Assembly: GCA_950106755.1 (NCBI GenBank) | Contig: OX467091.1 | Coordinates: forward strand, 22,647,538 to 22,711,537 | DNA: 64,000 bases | Direction: 5' to 3' | Source of the DNA: Climacium dendroides | Taxonomy: Eukaryota > Streptophyta > Bryopsida > Hypnales > Climaciaceae | Shown: positions 22,901 to 34,379 of the stretch, one piece after another | How the letters are laid out: the number at the start of each line of letters is the position of its first letter | How positions within the stretch are numbered: the first letter of the stretch is position 1 | Made by a program: the position numbers and the translations under genes | Notes under the pieces: generated by a model | The model's input: the letters and a program-made list of their open reading frames with translations, nothing else | What the model was told of the DNA's origin: nothing | Databases searched by the model: none

Positions 22901-23143
22901 TTTCACCTTCCGATTCCCGCAGGCGCTTCATTCGGAGCTTCCTCTCCTCTCGTTCCTGCACCTCACAACAGTAAATTTTACTTGAGACAATAAAACTTGG
23001 GCATACATTCTGAATTAGGGCTACATTACAGCTTTCATCTTCACTGATTGTCAAGGCTTAAACCATACCGCTTTCATCATATCGACCGAGCTCATGAAAA
23101 CCTCCCCATCAGATGCCATGGCTGTAGCCGCCCGATCACCCAT
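16991..23143 (-). CDS. mRNA capping enzyme (RNA 5'-triphosphatase plus guanylyltransferase), 17 coding exons
   Basis: A nuclear enzyme of about 709 aa that removes the gamma-phosphate of nascent mRNA and adds GMP. Exons in transcript order: 23143-23069, 22955-22757, 22610-22459, 22255-22172, 22083-22021, 21869-21723, 21412-21200, 20813-20649, 20295-20231, 19853-19703, 19575-19426, 18831-18718, 18383-18285, 18054-17965, 17712-17625, 17506-17376 and 17134-16991. All joins keep phase. The cysteine-phosphatase P-loop HCTHGHNRTG (C215, R221) marks the triphosphatase. Guanylyltransferase motifs are KADGTR (catalytic K404), MDGE (455-458), EADGLI (552-557), LLKWKY (573-578) and MRMRPDK (645-651). 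An acidic linker (DQDEDDEDD) joins the domains. A basic N-terminal extension precedes the phosphatase. Donors of the second exon (G|GTGCAC) and eighth exon (CTT|GTAACG) are weak, chosen by phase and protein continuity. Start ATG 23143; an in-frame ATG lies 8 codons later. Confidence 0.92.
18064..18295 (-). repeat. Tandem duplication of about 115 bp in a capping-gene intron
   Basis: Two units, 18064-18177 and 18178-18295, share AAACWAAYTGGAAC, GTCACCTAT, AATCTTCAGTAGAGA and CTCAAAATAYGGAGGA followed by GGATAGAACC. The unit's right edge includes the donor flank of the exon ending at 18285 (GTTCTATCC on the minus strand). The upstream copy therefore carries a duplicated donor-like sequence inside the intron. 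This intron has evidently grown by local duplication. Confidence 0.75.
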
Positions 23144-25818
23144 CTCCTCACACGTCTGTTAGATTGCTCTCCGAAAACAGATATACTCTTTACTACCGTC
23201 CTGCTAAAACCAATATAATTCCCTCACTGCAAGCAACGAATCTGCACACCAAACAATACACTGACGGTCAGCATTTTTCGCACAACTCAAACAGAGTAGT
23301 GCAGCTCAATATTGTAAAAAGGATACAAGACAAATAAAACGTCTTGATGTCGTGTAAGAGAAATTTTTGCACCATGATTTATGATATAGGCTAGCTTGCA
23401 AAACCATTTATGATTTCCGCGCATAAAAATACCCTCTCATACCTTGGCAAGTACTTCCAATCTGAGAACATCTGATGCTTGTGGAAAGCAGTCACATAGT
23501 CATTTATAAGGTCGCAACTCTACTATGTCAAGATCAGAACGACCTCTCTAGTGTTTGCTGATAGTTAATAACCAGTTTGTTTTTTTCTGGCGTTTTGTCG
23601 CCAGTTCTGACATAAAGAAACGAATACCCTGATGTCCCTCCAAATATAAAGCAATGGCATGCTGCCAGGAACACAAGTTCTACAGTAAAAAAAAACGCTG
23701 TTAATAACCTTCCACACAAAAAAAACAATTAAAAACAAACAAACAAAACATCCGTCACAGCACACAGAACTCGGAACTAGTAATGACCAATCCAGCAACC
23801 TAAAATCGAATGAAGAAATTAGACTCTTCTAGAGCCTAGAGTAGTCCAGAGCAACACATGAGGCCTACAACCGGAAAGCAAAAAACTAAACTGTCCTTCT
23901 AGGGCTGCGCACAGAGAGGGAGAAACGTGACAGGTTGAGATTCAACCGGAACGGCGGGTATAAAACGCCCAGGAAAATATAGGTGAAGTACTGAATGATT
24001 GCACTCAAAATCTCATTTTCAAAGTGCATTCTCTGTAGTTTATCAACAAAATATCACTCAAAGTACTGAGATCACAGCAAGCAATCGAAAGCACGCAGCA
24101 AATATGACAGCAGACTAATCAGAATCACGCGAATCATTTTCTTTTTTGGCTCATTTCTAGGTCAAATCATGTGAGTGATATGTTGTTGGAAAGCTCCCGA
24201 AAATGCGCTCTAAATGAGCTATAATAGGTCTCCTAACTCAAAGTACGGAGATCATGCCGACCAATTGAAGTTCGCTGGCTAGGGTTTCAAGTTGCTAATA
24301 TACACTTCTACACACATTTATCATAGCACTCTCCGAAAGTATGACTGAACGAACTCAAAAACTGATCAATTCTACATGGCCATCGAAAATTCCATTCGAA
24401 ACCCTAGCAGCACATGAGTCACTGAAAACAGAGCTCAGTCGTTCCCGGCTAGGGTTTTGCAAATCAAGGAGTTTAGAAGCAAAGAAAAGTGTACAATACC
24501 TAGAAAGAGCAGGGCATGCCACGAAGGATCTGTAAAGCTGGCCGAGCAGAAGGGAAGAGGAGAGGAGCGCAGGTGTACAAATAAGCACCATGGCAACAAA
24601 ATTGGCTGCAAATTTTAAAGCAAGCTGTTCCAGTCTACAAGATCGACACTTGTGCAGTTCTGGAAGCATTCAGAACTAAACTCGCAACCGCATTTCTAAA
24701 TCACTTGACAATGTGTACTTTAGTATTGAGATTATTCCGGCGTTATTGTTTCCGACATTGCTAACCTAATTAATCGAAGTGCTCACGGCTCTCACGCCAT
24801 CGCCGTTGCAATCACCGGAGCGGGCGGGCTCCGCAACCTCGGAGTGGAGTGTGTTCTGTCTTAGAGACGGCAGAGTCGAGGCTTAAGAAACGAAGGAGAC
24901 GCGTGCCACCCAAGATTTGTGAACTGGTGGTAGATTTTGGGGTGTCGTGGGAAGATTTGTGCGCGTCTGGTAGATCTCGATCGTGGTTTCCAGGAACATA
25001 CGAACATACACCGTGGAATGATTGTCGTGATAGCCGCGAATCTTTGGCATCTTCCATGAATGTCCTTTGGTGAGCAGTGTTTTTTTTATGGGCGAATTTT
25101 CGCCTAAAACTTACTCAAAAAACAGGCAGGCGAATTTAACAAAAGTAAATTTAAAAAAAAAAAAAAAATTTGCCTGAGGCTAAATGATGAGGTGCCTATG
25201 GTTGCCTCGTCAACCGCCCCAGCCCCAATCACATCACCATATGAGCTGGACACTTTAGGGTTGTGGGCGTCACTTTTCTTGCTTCATCTGTCTATCAATA
25301 GCCATGCGTCTGTGAGAGCTTGCCATTTCGTCAGAGCTACCATGGTTTTTGCTATTGTTTTTTTTGGAAAATTCGCTCGTATGTGATCTCCTTTCTGCAG
25401 TTGGCCACCAATCGAGCTTTGCGTTGGTTTGGTTTAGATAGGATTCTTGTTTTGGGGTGTGGAGGTCCAGCGTTAATTGTCGTAAGTGCTTTTGTCGCTG
25501 GAAAGTTGTGATTAGGTGAGAGAATCGTGTGATTAGCACACAATTGGATTGCAAGTTTAGCGCATAATGTGAAGAAGCTCTGAGTTTAGCAGATGAGTTG
25601 TAGATCAAGAATTTTTCGTGTGGAAGTTTGGATTGTCTGGAATTTGGCAATGTCGGCGGATGCTTCTCATTCTCTAATTCATGCATCTTCATTGGGCAAC
25701 ATTCGACTATAAATTACATAGATTTGGAGACATTCAACGCAGATGAGTCCTCAATTTTTCACATTTTGATTGCTTGCATTACTTCGAATTGTCTCTTTTC
25801 TTGCAGTTATTGACGATC
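23144..25818. other. 5' flank of the capping gene and spacer to the hAT remnant
   Basis: Immediately upstream of ATG 23143 (minus strand) lie probable leader sequence and an acceptor-like GGTGTGCAG near 23240, so the 5' UTR may be spliced. Repeated AAAGTACTGAGATCA/AAAGTACGGAGATCA words occur at about 24059 and 24241. A GC-richer patch at 24780-25075 (with GGAGCGGGCGGGCTCC) contains a 74-codon frame at 24849 that I cannot support as a gene. A small hairpin, GGCGAATTTTCGCC, lies near 25095, followed by an A run at about 25155. No other gene is seen. Confidence 0.5.
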
Positions 25819-27155
25819 ATGGCTCCAAGCCAATCCACGATGACAAAAATTTTGTACAAGGGTAGAATTCAATCTATAGATTTTCAGTCTTATAGTTTCG
25901 ATTGTACCACGCAGATTGGGCTCAATGGCGACGAAGGAGTAGCGACAACAGAATGCGTGGATGGAGATGTGCAACCGGTGCTTCTTGGCACCTCCGTTGT
26001 TGATGAGGAAATTAACGGCATCAAAGCTACGGCTACAACTCCTAAGGTCGTCATCCTTGATTCTGCATCGGCATCTCCAATACACGAATTAGCAAAGGCA
26101 CGACATCTCGAGTATGAAAAGAATGGAAATTGGCAAGATTTTTGAGCAGCTAGATTGTCATGGGCTAAGAGTGTTCTTAGTGAAGACAGAAGAACTCGTT
26201 AGGTACATTGCAAAATTTGCTCCGACGTTGAGGAAAAGGACAAACTGCTTGTTCCAAAATTCAATTCCTTGTGGAAGCATGCAGGCAAAAGGAAGGCCAC
26301 TATTTCCTTTGGGAAGGTTAAGATTGGAGAATATTATTTCTTGAGCACCAATGCGCATGTAAAAAATGAATAAAATTTCTTTGCGAGATCTGGAAAGGCT
26401 GGGGATACTGTGGTGTAGCAAGTGGCGGAAGGTGCAATCAAGGAACGAAAGCGCAAGATTGTCCAGTTCCGTGCAATTCTTTGGTTGTTCATACAGGGGC
26501 GTTCGATGGCTCAGTACGAGAGTATGAAGGACCTCTTCAACCTCCTACAGGTGTCAGACTTCCCGAAGAAGCATTGGAGCGCTTCGGTTGACTAGGAGAT
26601 GGCGGACCACTTGGCGCTGCTATTGGCCGCTCATACAAAACAGGTTATATCAAAAACATTGTTTTTTTCTTTAAACACTAATGAAGTGACTACAATTGAT
26701 TCTCAGTCTTGTCTATCTCTTCACTTGTATGTTTACATAGGGTTTAAGAGAGTCCCGATTCTTTTGTCATTGAATCGATTTGGAGGTGGTACTGGAGCTT
26801 CTGCTATCAAAGAGAACATCGAGGAAATGTTAGTACATCACTCAGGACTAGAGTAGTCCGAAATTGCCAAATGTCTCGTCTGTTTTGGGACAGATGGGGT
26901 TTCGGAATTCCTAGGTAGTAGGAACGGGGTCACGACACAGATGAAGGAGTACATGACTCCTTTTTTGTTCGGAATTCACTGCATGGCTCATTGTACTAAT
27001 TTGGCTATAGAGCCATTGTCCAATTTGCCGATTGTGGCAAAAATCGAGGCTTTGTGTAATGCAATGTACGCATATTTTAGTCACAGCCCAAAACGTCATT
27101 TAGAATTTCAGAAACTTGTCAACTTAGTAGAAATAGAGGGACGTCGTACGCTACG
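25819..27155 (+). pseudogene. hAT-superfamily transposase, N-terminal part (C17orf113/zinc-finger type)
   Basis: The frame starts at ATG 25819. After a variable head come a zinc-finger-like HCKIC...FNSLWKHAGKRKA segment (about 26205-26300) and a Lys/Arg-rich stretch. A core follows with landmarks FFSLNTNEVTTID, YIGFKRVPILL, CLVCFGTDGV and GIHCMAHCTNLAIEPLS-LPIV. These are diagnostic of vertebrate/plant C17orf113-like hAT proteins. At least six in-frame stops and small frameshifts lie along it, so it is dead. Similarity ends exactly at 27155, where a 9.5-kb insertion begins, and resumes in phase at 36646. Confidence 0.85.
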
Positions 27156-30100
27156 TGTCGTAGCACAGGGTAAGTGAAATTTCCTATTATGCTCACAAAA
27201 ACCACTTTAAAGCATAACAAAGTGATTCTATAGATCGAATCCAAAAGACTCTGTGAAGTGTTTCGTGTTACTAGGTGGTTTGGGGGGAATTATTAATACA
27301 AATGCTCTTTTTTCTCTCCGTTTATCCTTTCCCCCAAGATTGGACAACCCTTTTAGATTACTAACCATTAATCCAGACTATACTACTACTCGTTCCGAAT
27401 TAAGATCCGGTCACATAATCAATCTTAAGTCTAGCCGGAACTAATGCGTCCGACCGGATCTTCACTATTACACCCGAGGATCTCTTCTTCTTCGATTTCC
27501 GCTCCTATTTTGCTTAACCTCTGTTGGCACTTTAGAGGGATCCGCCACTTATTCTTAGAGAGGTAGGCCCACCACTCCTTCCGGTCTTTATAGTGATGGA
27601 AGACTCACTCGACTAATCTAATTATCTATTCTAATAGGATCCGGTTTGATCTTTCACAACAAACTGAGAATGATTTCAGCCTACAAGTCACACAAAAATC
27701 CCCCATATAATCCTCTCCAACTACAACGACTTTAATGCTTCTTCGGATCCGTGCGAAACTAAGGTGGCTACAAGTATGTCCACCCGTACCAGCACAATCT
27801 AGAATTCTTCCGTTTACTATTTCAAATGGCAAGACCTCTCAAGCAATCGGAGGCTAATCCAGATATCCCATTTGGTAGCTCTAGCACAGTTGAGAATCGC
27901 CTCTCTAACTACTTAGCCTAACATTGGTTATCTCACCCGGAATGATGAACTCTAAATCTACTAACGCTTACAACCTGTTCACATGCACATGCAATCACAA
28001 AAAAATACCAAAGGGAGAAGCTCCCCTCACAATCCGTTCATCTGTACTCAATCTCTCATCTCCTCACCCGGCCATTCTTTGGGAAGACAAAGAAAACAAT
28101 AAAAAATACAAAAAGTAGTGATTAGTCGGACCAGTATTTCTCCAGTTAATCCTTAATTCTCACTAAAGGCCCACTTAGAGTAAACCGCTCCGGAATCGTT
28201 CCCACGAGGACTCGAGACTTACGGATTCATAGGCTAACTCGATCTAAGTTTTCACTTTCTCTTCTACTTACTAATCCAGACCAGAGCTCCAGTCCGGCTA
28301 CTAGTGTCGGATGGGTTCTGGAAAAGTCCGGAAACCGCTTAGTTGCTTGATCCCTTTCGAGATCCCTAGGTTTAGGTGACGAGTGGCCAGATCCACCATC
28401 CGGATGTTTACCGTGTTCGGAAACACACCCTCTCTCTCTTTCAACCTCTACTACTAATGCTAATTTAACTCTTAGGGACCGGAAGTATCCTACTGTTCCG
28501 TCTCCTTACAAATCCGGAATGCTTACCGGTGTTGTGTTGAGAGGGGAGCGCTTTGAGAATACACGAAGTATCTAGCTGCAACTGTGAATAGTCTGCTAGG
28601 GAGTTCAGTCGAATCTTCCATCTTCTATCTTCAACCTTCTTGTCTTCAGTCTTCAATCTTCTATCACGTCCTTGTTGGCCTATCCTAAGGTGGCTCTAAA
28701 AGGGCCAAGGTAAGGGTGTGTGATAAGAAACAAATTCTGAGACGGGTAAAACGGGACGGCCAACACGAGTGACCGTCCGGATGATGGGCTCCTAAACTTC
28801 AAACCCACGGTGACCAGGAAGCGCCTTTCACCGGTGGGAACAACATAAAAGATCGACCATGTGGGCCATTAATCCCACTTCGTCGCCACAAACACAAAAT
28901 GAAGCGCTTACTGGATAATCACGGCTCGCAACAGTTTCACAAAGTTGAAATTGAAATTGCGATTAGCCTTCAAAACCGGCTTGGAATAACAAATGAAAAC
29001 AATCCTGTCGAACCACAAGCCACAACATATACAACACCTCCAAGTTTCTTCAAATCTCCAAAGCCTTGAGTCTTGGAATCTTTCTTCACCCAAAAACTTG
29101 AAGAAACTCCAAATAGTTTCAAAAGAAACTTTTGTAAATGGCCGTTGTCTTCAAACTAGTACTACAGATGTTCTACACACTCAAATGCTAAGTGCTATAG
29201 CATTTTGAAAGGCTAACAACATAATACAAACACCTTAAAATTTTCAAATGAATCTAAAATACTGTCCAAAAGTTATGGACAATCAAGGTCTCGGCCTTCT
29301 CTATTGAAAGGCAGCAGACCTCTCCTATCTCAAACTCTCATAACTCCTTCAATTTTTGTTCAAATCACAAGTACTATAGCTTTACAAAGAGCTAAGATTT
29401 CAAACTAACTTCATCTTAAATCTCAAAACATTCTAAACAACTGTTCAAAAGTTATGATCAAGCAAAGTCTCGGCCTTCTCATTTGAAAGGCAGCAGACTC
29501 CTTATAATTTGACAACACATAACTTTTGACTCACAACTTCAAATGCTTCGAGTCATATGTCTATAGAAAGCTAAGAAAAACTCTTACAGTTCTTGAAAAT
29601 TTCAAAGAGAGAAGATGAAATCACAAACTGTGGTGATCGCCCGAACCTCCGCTCCTCTTCGATAGGTGGCAGCAGACCTTCCTCCACTCACATGCTTGTA
29701 ACTCTTCACTCACAACTACAAATCAAGCAAGAAAGGTGTCCATAGAAGCGCAATTTTATAAGGAAGAAATCCTCAAATTTTAATTAACAAATTCCTCATA
29801 CAACAAGAGTTCTTGCCGAACAAACATTCAGCTCTTCACCCACATACTCCTAACAACCTTCCCCCCCCAAAAAACTCTCTTTTCACCACACAAAACCCGA
29901 CTTGGAGGAGCAAGAAGATGCCCACCTATCATCTAGACCCCTAAGGTGAGTAGGATCAGCCCATGTACACCTCACATGGACCCCCCCCACACAACCATTG
30001 GCCCAAGGAAAACACCCAAAGGTAAGTTCTTATTCATCTTTAAAGCCAATGAACCTTTAAGGTCAAACTCGGTGGTAATTTTCTTCTAAACCCCCATTCT

Positions 30101-30199
30101 TCTATTTCTAACATACAAATGAACCATAAAAAATATATATTATAAGCTAAAATCCAACTAACAATCAGTGGAGGTAAAAACTGAAGTCGATGAAGAACG
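27156..30199 (-). other. Gene-poor 3' portion of element 1
   Basis: No coding region is supported. The motif TCGTTCCCACGAGGA (near 28196) matches TCGTTCCCACAGGA at about 48875 in element 2, at a comparable subterminal position. CCGG words are frequent from about 27400 to 28850. A degenerate repeat with GGCAGCAGAC lies at 29270-29760. Short frames elsewhere are not convincing. Confidence 0.5.
29270..29760 (-). repeat. Three degenerate units of ~175 bp containing GGCAGCAGAC
   Basis: GGCAGCAGAC recurs near 29311, 29489 and 29668. Each is preceded by a TCGGCCTTCTC or CTCCTCTTCGAT segment and followed by CATAACT or GTAACTCTTCACTCAC sequence and an AGCTAAG-like word. Related sequence occurs on the opposite strand around 40000-40230 beside the second copy of the 145-aa gene. 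The two loci thus share both a gene and its downstream flank. Confidence 0.55.
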
Positions 30200-30637
30200 C
30201 TACTCCATCTGCAAGAACTTGAGGATGTGCTTGATAGTGTTGGTCACGTAATCTGTACGTTCAGCCTTGGTTAAAGGATTCACTGGTCCTTTCAACCAAC
30301 GTTGATGGCTAGTACCTTCTATGTCTGGCCTCCTCATACAAAAATACTGGTCTTCATTTAAGCCCTTGTAGCTTGTTTCAAACATCACATCATGCGTACC
30401 AGGCTCAACACATCCTACTTGAAGTAGGATCACCAAAGCACGGGCGTCTTTATCAAGATTTCCATGCCACCTACGATCCAAACGAGGTTTCTTTAACGGA
30501 TGAGAAGGTCCGGCCTCATCTGTGACAGAGGTAGGCAAAGGTGTAGAAATCGCTAGCTGAGATGGCTGACGAGGTAGCTGTGACAAAGAAAGCTCTAGCT
30601 CTGCCTCTGGATCAGACTTTACATCTTGTGACTCCAT
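30200..30637 (-). CDS. Intact 145-aa element-borne protein, family unknown
   Basis: A complete frame starts at a true ATG (30637) and is 145 residues long. The first third is acidic and Ser/Pro/Leu-rich (EAELELSLSQLPRQPSQ). A PLKKPRLDRRW basic patch, possibly a nuclear signal, lies near residues 47-57. The remainder looks globular (RALVILLQVGCVEPGTHDV, QYFCMRRPD, WLKGPVNPLTKAERTDYV, HILKFLQME). I do not recognise the family. A diverged, broken copy sits at 39249-39686 on the other strand, with conserved spacing and composition, so the gene was once under selection or spread with the element. It lies downstream of the two coiled-coil genes in the same orientation. Confidence 0.6.
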   Translation of the reverse strand: MESQDVKSDPEAELELSLSQLPRQPSQLAISTPLPTSVTDEAGPSHPLKKPRLDRRWHGNLDKDARALVILLQVGCVEPGTHDVMFETSYKGLNEDQYFCMRRPDIEGTSHQRWLKGPVNPLTKAERTDYVTNTIKHILKFLQME

Positions 30638-31676
30638 AAAAATCCTCTAGTTCGACATTTTAATATCGAACTCTAAATCTAAACATAAACTCTAAAACCC
30701 AAAGGAATACGTCGAACTAATGAAGTTTGTTTAAGGTTTTCACCTTATACACAATTCCATTGCTAACAAGCGTCACCTTGAAGTTAACAGAAGCATCATT
30801 AGTAAGTTTCTCCTCCGAATCAAGAATCTTCTAATACATATATTATATATGTATTCTATACAGTGTATGTATTTACAGCACGACACCGGACCAGGTCACG
30901 CAAGGACGGTCAAGGACTACAACGATATTCTAGCATCAACCCGACATTGAGCCTCCCATCAACTGGGTGAATATCCTCGCACTCTCTTCAGCGTTGCGCC
31001 AGGGCTTTGACTCCGTCTATGGGAAATTCCGGCATCCGAAATTCGGGCACGTCTTGCAAACTCCCGTCCACGGAAACTGCTAGTAGCCTCTCAGATACCC
31101 TCACACTTAAGGTCGTATCCTACCCTCAGGCTATACCGGCATCCAGGCAGGTAGTACACTAACACCACTGTCGGAACAATCCGGCCGATCTCCCCATCAA
31201 TCCAATGACGTCCGGAATCCACTCACAAAGTCGCCTCTTGCTAACCAAGGTAAGTTCTCAGCATCCGGAAAAGGCACGAATGGACCCACACACCCATAAG
31301 CATGCACCGAATACAAGAAGTAAGAGAATGGAAAGCCTCCAAACACTTGAATTAAGCTCAAAAGGTACAAGCTGAAAATAATGGGACGGATGTGAATGAC
31401 CACAAAGGTCCATCAAAACCTAACTTATACTAATACTAACATCATCTCAAAAATCCCACAAAACATTCCTACTGGTCCACTAGATTTCCGATAATCTATT
31501 AGATCCTATTTTTCCGGCTTTGACGGCCGGACTTCGGTACCATCACAAGTATGTACAAAAACTGCCCTTTATTCCCCTACATCTTTATCCTTAGGAGGAA
31601 TAAGGTCCTTTAATGAGTCAAGGTTTATCTGCTTCCGGTTGCTCCCTGGAGAAAACAAATCAGGGCCCCTTGCTCT

Positions 31677-33662
31677 CTAACTTGGACCTCCCACGATATT
31701 GGTGCCTCTGTCTGCACTCCGAATTCCGACTATCCGAACTTCCGAACTTCCTCGGGAATCCTTCCGGGTCTGTTTGTGGCGAGGAGAAGACTGTACCGAC
31801 CGAGTCCCCCGAGTCTCCGGAGGAGTACCCGTAAGGTCAATGATCAGGGTCTCAGGGAGGAGATCCTCACTGCCTTTAGGTACCACGGTACCCCAATCCA
31901 CTCCTTTTGATCTCCCCGGCGGTGGTGAAAGTTTCGGAACAAGTTGTACCACCGGCAATACTTCTATACCAACAAGTTCTAGAACAATACCTTCCGGATC
32001 CGTCAAGGCATATACGGGAGAGGAAGGAGGAGGAGTTACCGGATTTGGCTCTGCGGGAGCCAAATACTCGATTATGTCCTGCATCTCGGCTTGCGATGCG
32101 TCCATCCATCTTGCTTGCTCCAGTAAACACTTGATAATGGGCACCCAACTTGAGCTTGCGGCTACGTCGAAGTTGGCCTCGAACATCCGGGCTTTGTTGA
32201 TGCAGTCCGCCGGAATATCCAAGGAACTCCGAAGTCGGGTCACACCCCAACACAATGCCTCTATCTGTCGGCAGTGCTCTTCCTCCACGACTCTGGCCAT
32301 CTCTTGGGCTATTCGCAGCTCACTCTCCAACCTGACACAATTGGACTCCGATTCCTGGGCTCATTCCAACAAAGTCCGTTTTTCGACTCGCAAAACGCCC
32401 GCCTCCGTCACCAACTTCTTTTGCTCCTTTATCAGGAGGGCGTTTTGTTTCTCCGCCGCCACCAACGCGTCCGTCCTGTGGAAGATGGTGTTCTGGTCGG
32501 TTAGTGTCATCTTCCGGCACACTCGCTTGAGAGTCTCCTCATAGTTTTGGAGAACCTTCATGATGTCTTCTGTCCGATACACGATATGTTGGACCAATTC
32601 CGAAATGTCCTCAAAGGGCAACCCCCCTAGTCGAAGCTCGATCCTCTCTTCCTTCTCTACCTCCGTAAGTCTGGTCTGGGAGGGTCCGGCCTCGGTCTGA
32701 GCGGGACCAACTTCCGGCTGAGCAGGTCCGGCCTCTTACGGAGAAGGTCTGGTTTCTTGCGGAGAAGGTCCGGCTTCTCCTTTCCGGTCCGGAGTTCCCT
32801 CCTCTAGTGGCTCTAGCATGGGAGGATCCTCTGTTGGCCTTGCCGGTGGAGTCACCTGCCGCCGGGGCTTCTTTGCCAGAGGAGTGAGCAGTTCCTTGTC
32901 ATCCGGTCCTTCCCGGGGAGAAGGTTCTTCTCCTTTGTACTTCTGGAGCTGAACCAACTTCTGATAAGTGTCCTCCTCGTTCGTCTTGAGTAAGAAGTGG
33001 TGGGAATACAGGTGGGAGACATAAGCCGGAAAAGGGCTCCCACCCTTCTTCCCCTGCCGGAAGGAACGCACAAGGTCCCCTACCAATTCGTAGATGACGA
33101 AGGCCCAATCCGTCATCAGCTTCCCTTGAAGACTCCCTAGGATGGTGGAAGCCACCTTGGCCACCACTCGCTTTGGCTTGGTCGGGTGAAGGATAGAGTT
33201 GAGAAATGCTACCACATCCCGATATTCCGGCTTCACTAGGTTTGAAACCTGGTGACCATCCTTCGGGTTTGTCGGCGCCCGGAACTTGCCCTCCATACAC
33301 TCCTGGTTCTTCTCTATGACTTTGTCCGACGCCATCCGGAACCCGTAGACAGCTCTCCACTCGTTGACCGTCCACAATTTCAGCTTCGTCCAGAGGGTGG
33401 TATCCAAGATACCGCTTTCCGGTTGAAGCAAATCCGACACCAAACTCTCTTCACGGATGTTCTAGAGGACATCCATCAAATCCTCACACCCCGTATTGGT
33501 GAGGTTCTGTCGCAAGCGCTCCAGCCGGACCTCATCGGTTAGAATTTTCGGCACCACCCGCATTAACGAAATTGCCTTCGGCCGAGGCGGTGGTGTTGGC
33601 ATTGCATCGTCTGAGTCCTCTGGCTCCTCCCTTAGCTTACGCCGACTTGCCCTAGAAGACAT
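31677..33662 (-). pseudogene. Coiled-coil element protein, copy C (three in-frame stops)
   Basis: One frame of about 661 codons runs from ATG 33662 to 31677, interrupted only by stops at 33462, 32736 and 32361 (TAG, TAA, TGA). Layout: basic/acidic head; helical globular domain (about residues 70-230) with NEWRAVYGF, EGKFRAPTNPKDGHQV, FLNSILHPTKPKRVV and STILGSLQGKL; a Pro/Glu-rich linker with repeated GPAQTE/GPSQT words; a coiled coil (about residues 345-455); an 'INKARMFEANFD' motif; then a Ser/Pro tail. The same order is seen in 50132-52030 and 34380-35983. Antisense frames of up to 281 codons across it are shadows. All three stops are one C-to-T step from Gln or Arg codons. Confidence 0.7.
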
Positions 33663-34379
33663 CACGCTTACAAGAAACCTCGCACAATCTCTTCCTACCC
33701 CTTTTGCTTACAAAAGATCACTCCGGAATACCCTGCACGATCGCAACTCACACAGTCCCTCAGTCTACCGGAAATTTCTAAGAGCTGGAAAGGCGGAAAT
33801 CGTAGATGTAAGAAAGTAAGAAGGCAATCGTGCCTTTCGCCGGCTACATTCCTCTTCTTATACTAGCCAGACGTATGGACGGTCGGACGAGAGTACGGAA
33901 TAGGTTTTGGCAGCAAAAATCTAACCCTAATATGGATCCGGTTTTTGGTTTTTAGAGCCGGTGCCGTCATCCGATTTCCGGAACTTTCTAGGGCTCTAGA
34001 ATTAGGTTTTTATACCTAATGGAATTTTTCCGGATCTGGAGATTCGGTATTCTTGAATTTTTCTAATCTCCTATGAGAACTCAAAAACTTTCCTTTTTAA
34101 GGGAATAAATTTTGAAATTTCACGTCAAATGCTAGTGTTCTGGGTCTAACATGTGGGATCACACTCCCACACAAGAAGAGACAACATATGCAAGGAAAAG
34201 GACTCTCTTCTCGTCTTAGTCTTGAGACTTGAATTATATACAAAATTTACAAAAAGTGTCTCCGGAAATCCGGCATTGATCCGGCCGAGATTTTTGGATC
34301 TGAACTTTTCCTATTTTTCCAAGATAAGGTCCGGTCTAACAAAATTTCCTACGTCTAAATTCCTAACTACCTATTCATC

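Noticed and set aside
24849..25073. 74-codon frame with a KKRRRR patch
   Set aside because: It has ordinary length for chance, no splice partner and no recognisable domain. It may lie in the promoter region of the capping gene.
25075..25110. CAGTGTTTTT as the left terminus of the hAT element
   Set aside because: No matching inverted terminus or 8-bp duplication was found near 37.8-38.3 kb.
31699..32544. 281-codon plus-strand open frame
   Set aside because: It runs antisense to the coiled-coil gene at 31677-33662, whose sense frame aligns with two homologues. The plus-strand translation is Ser/Thr-rich and matches nothing in the other copies.
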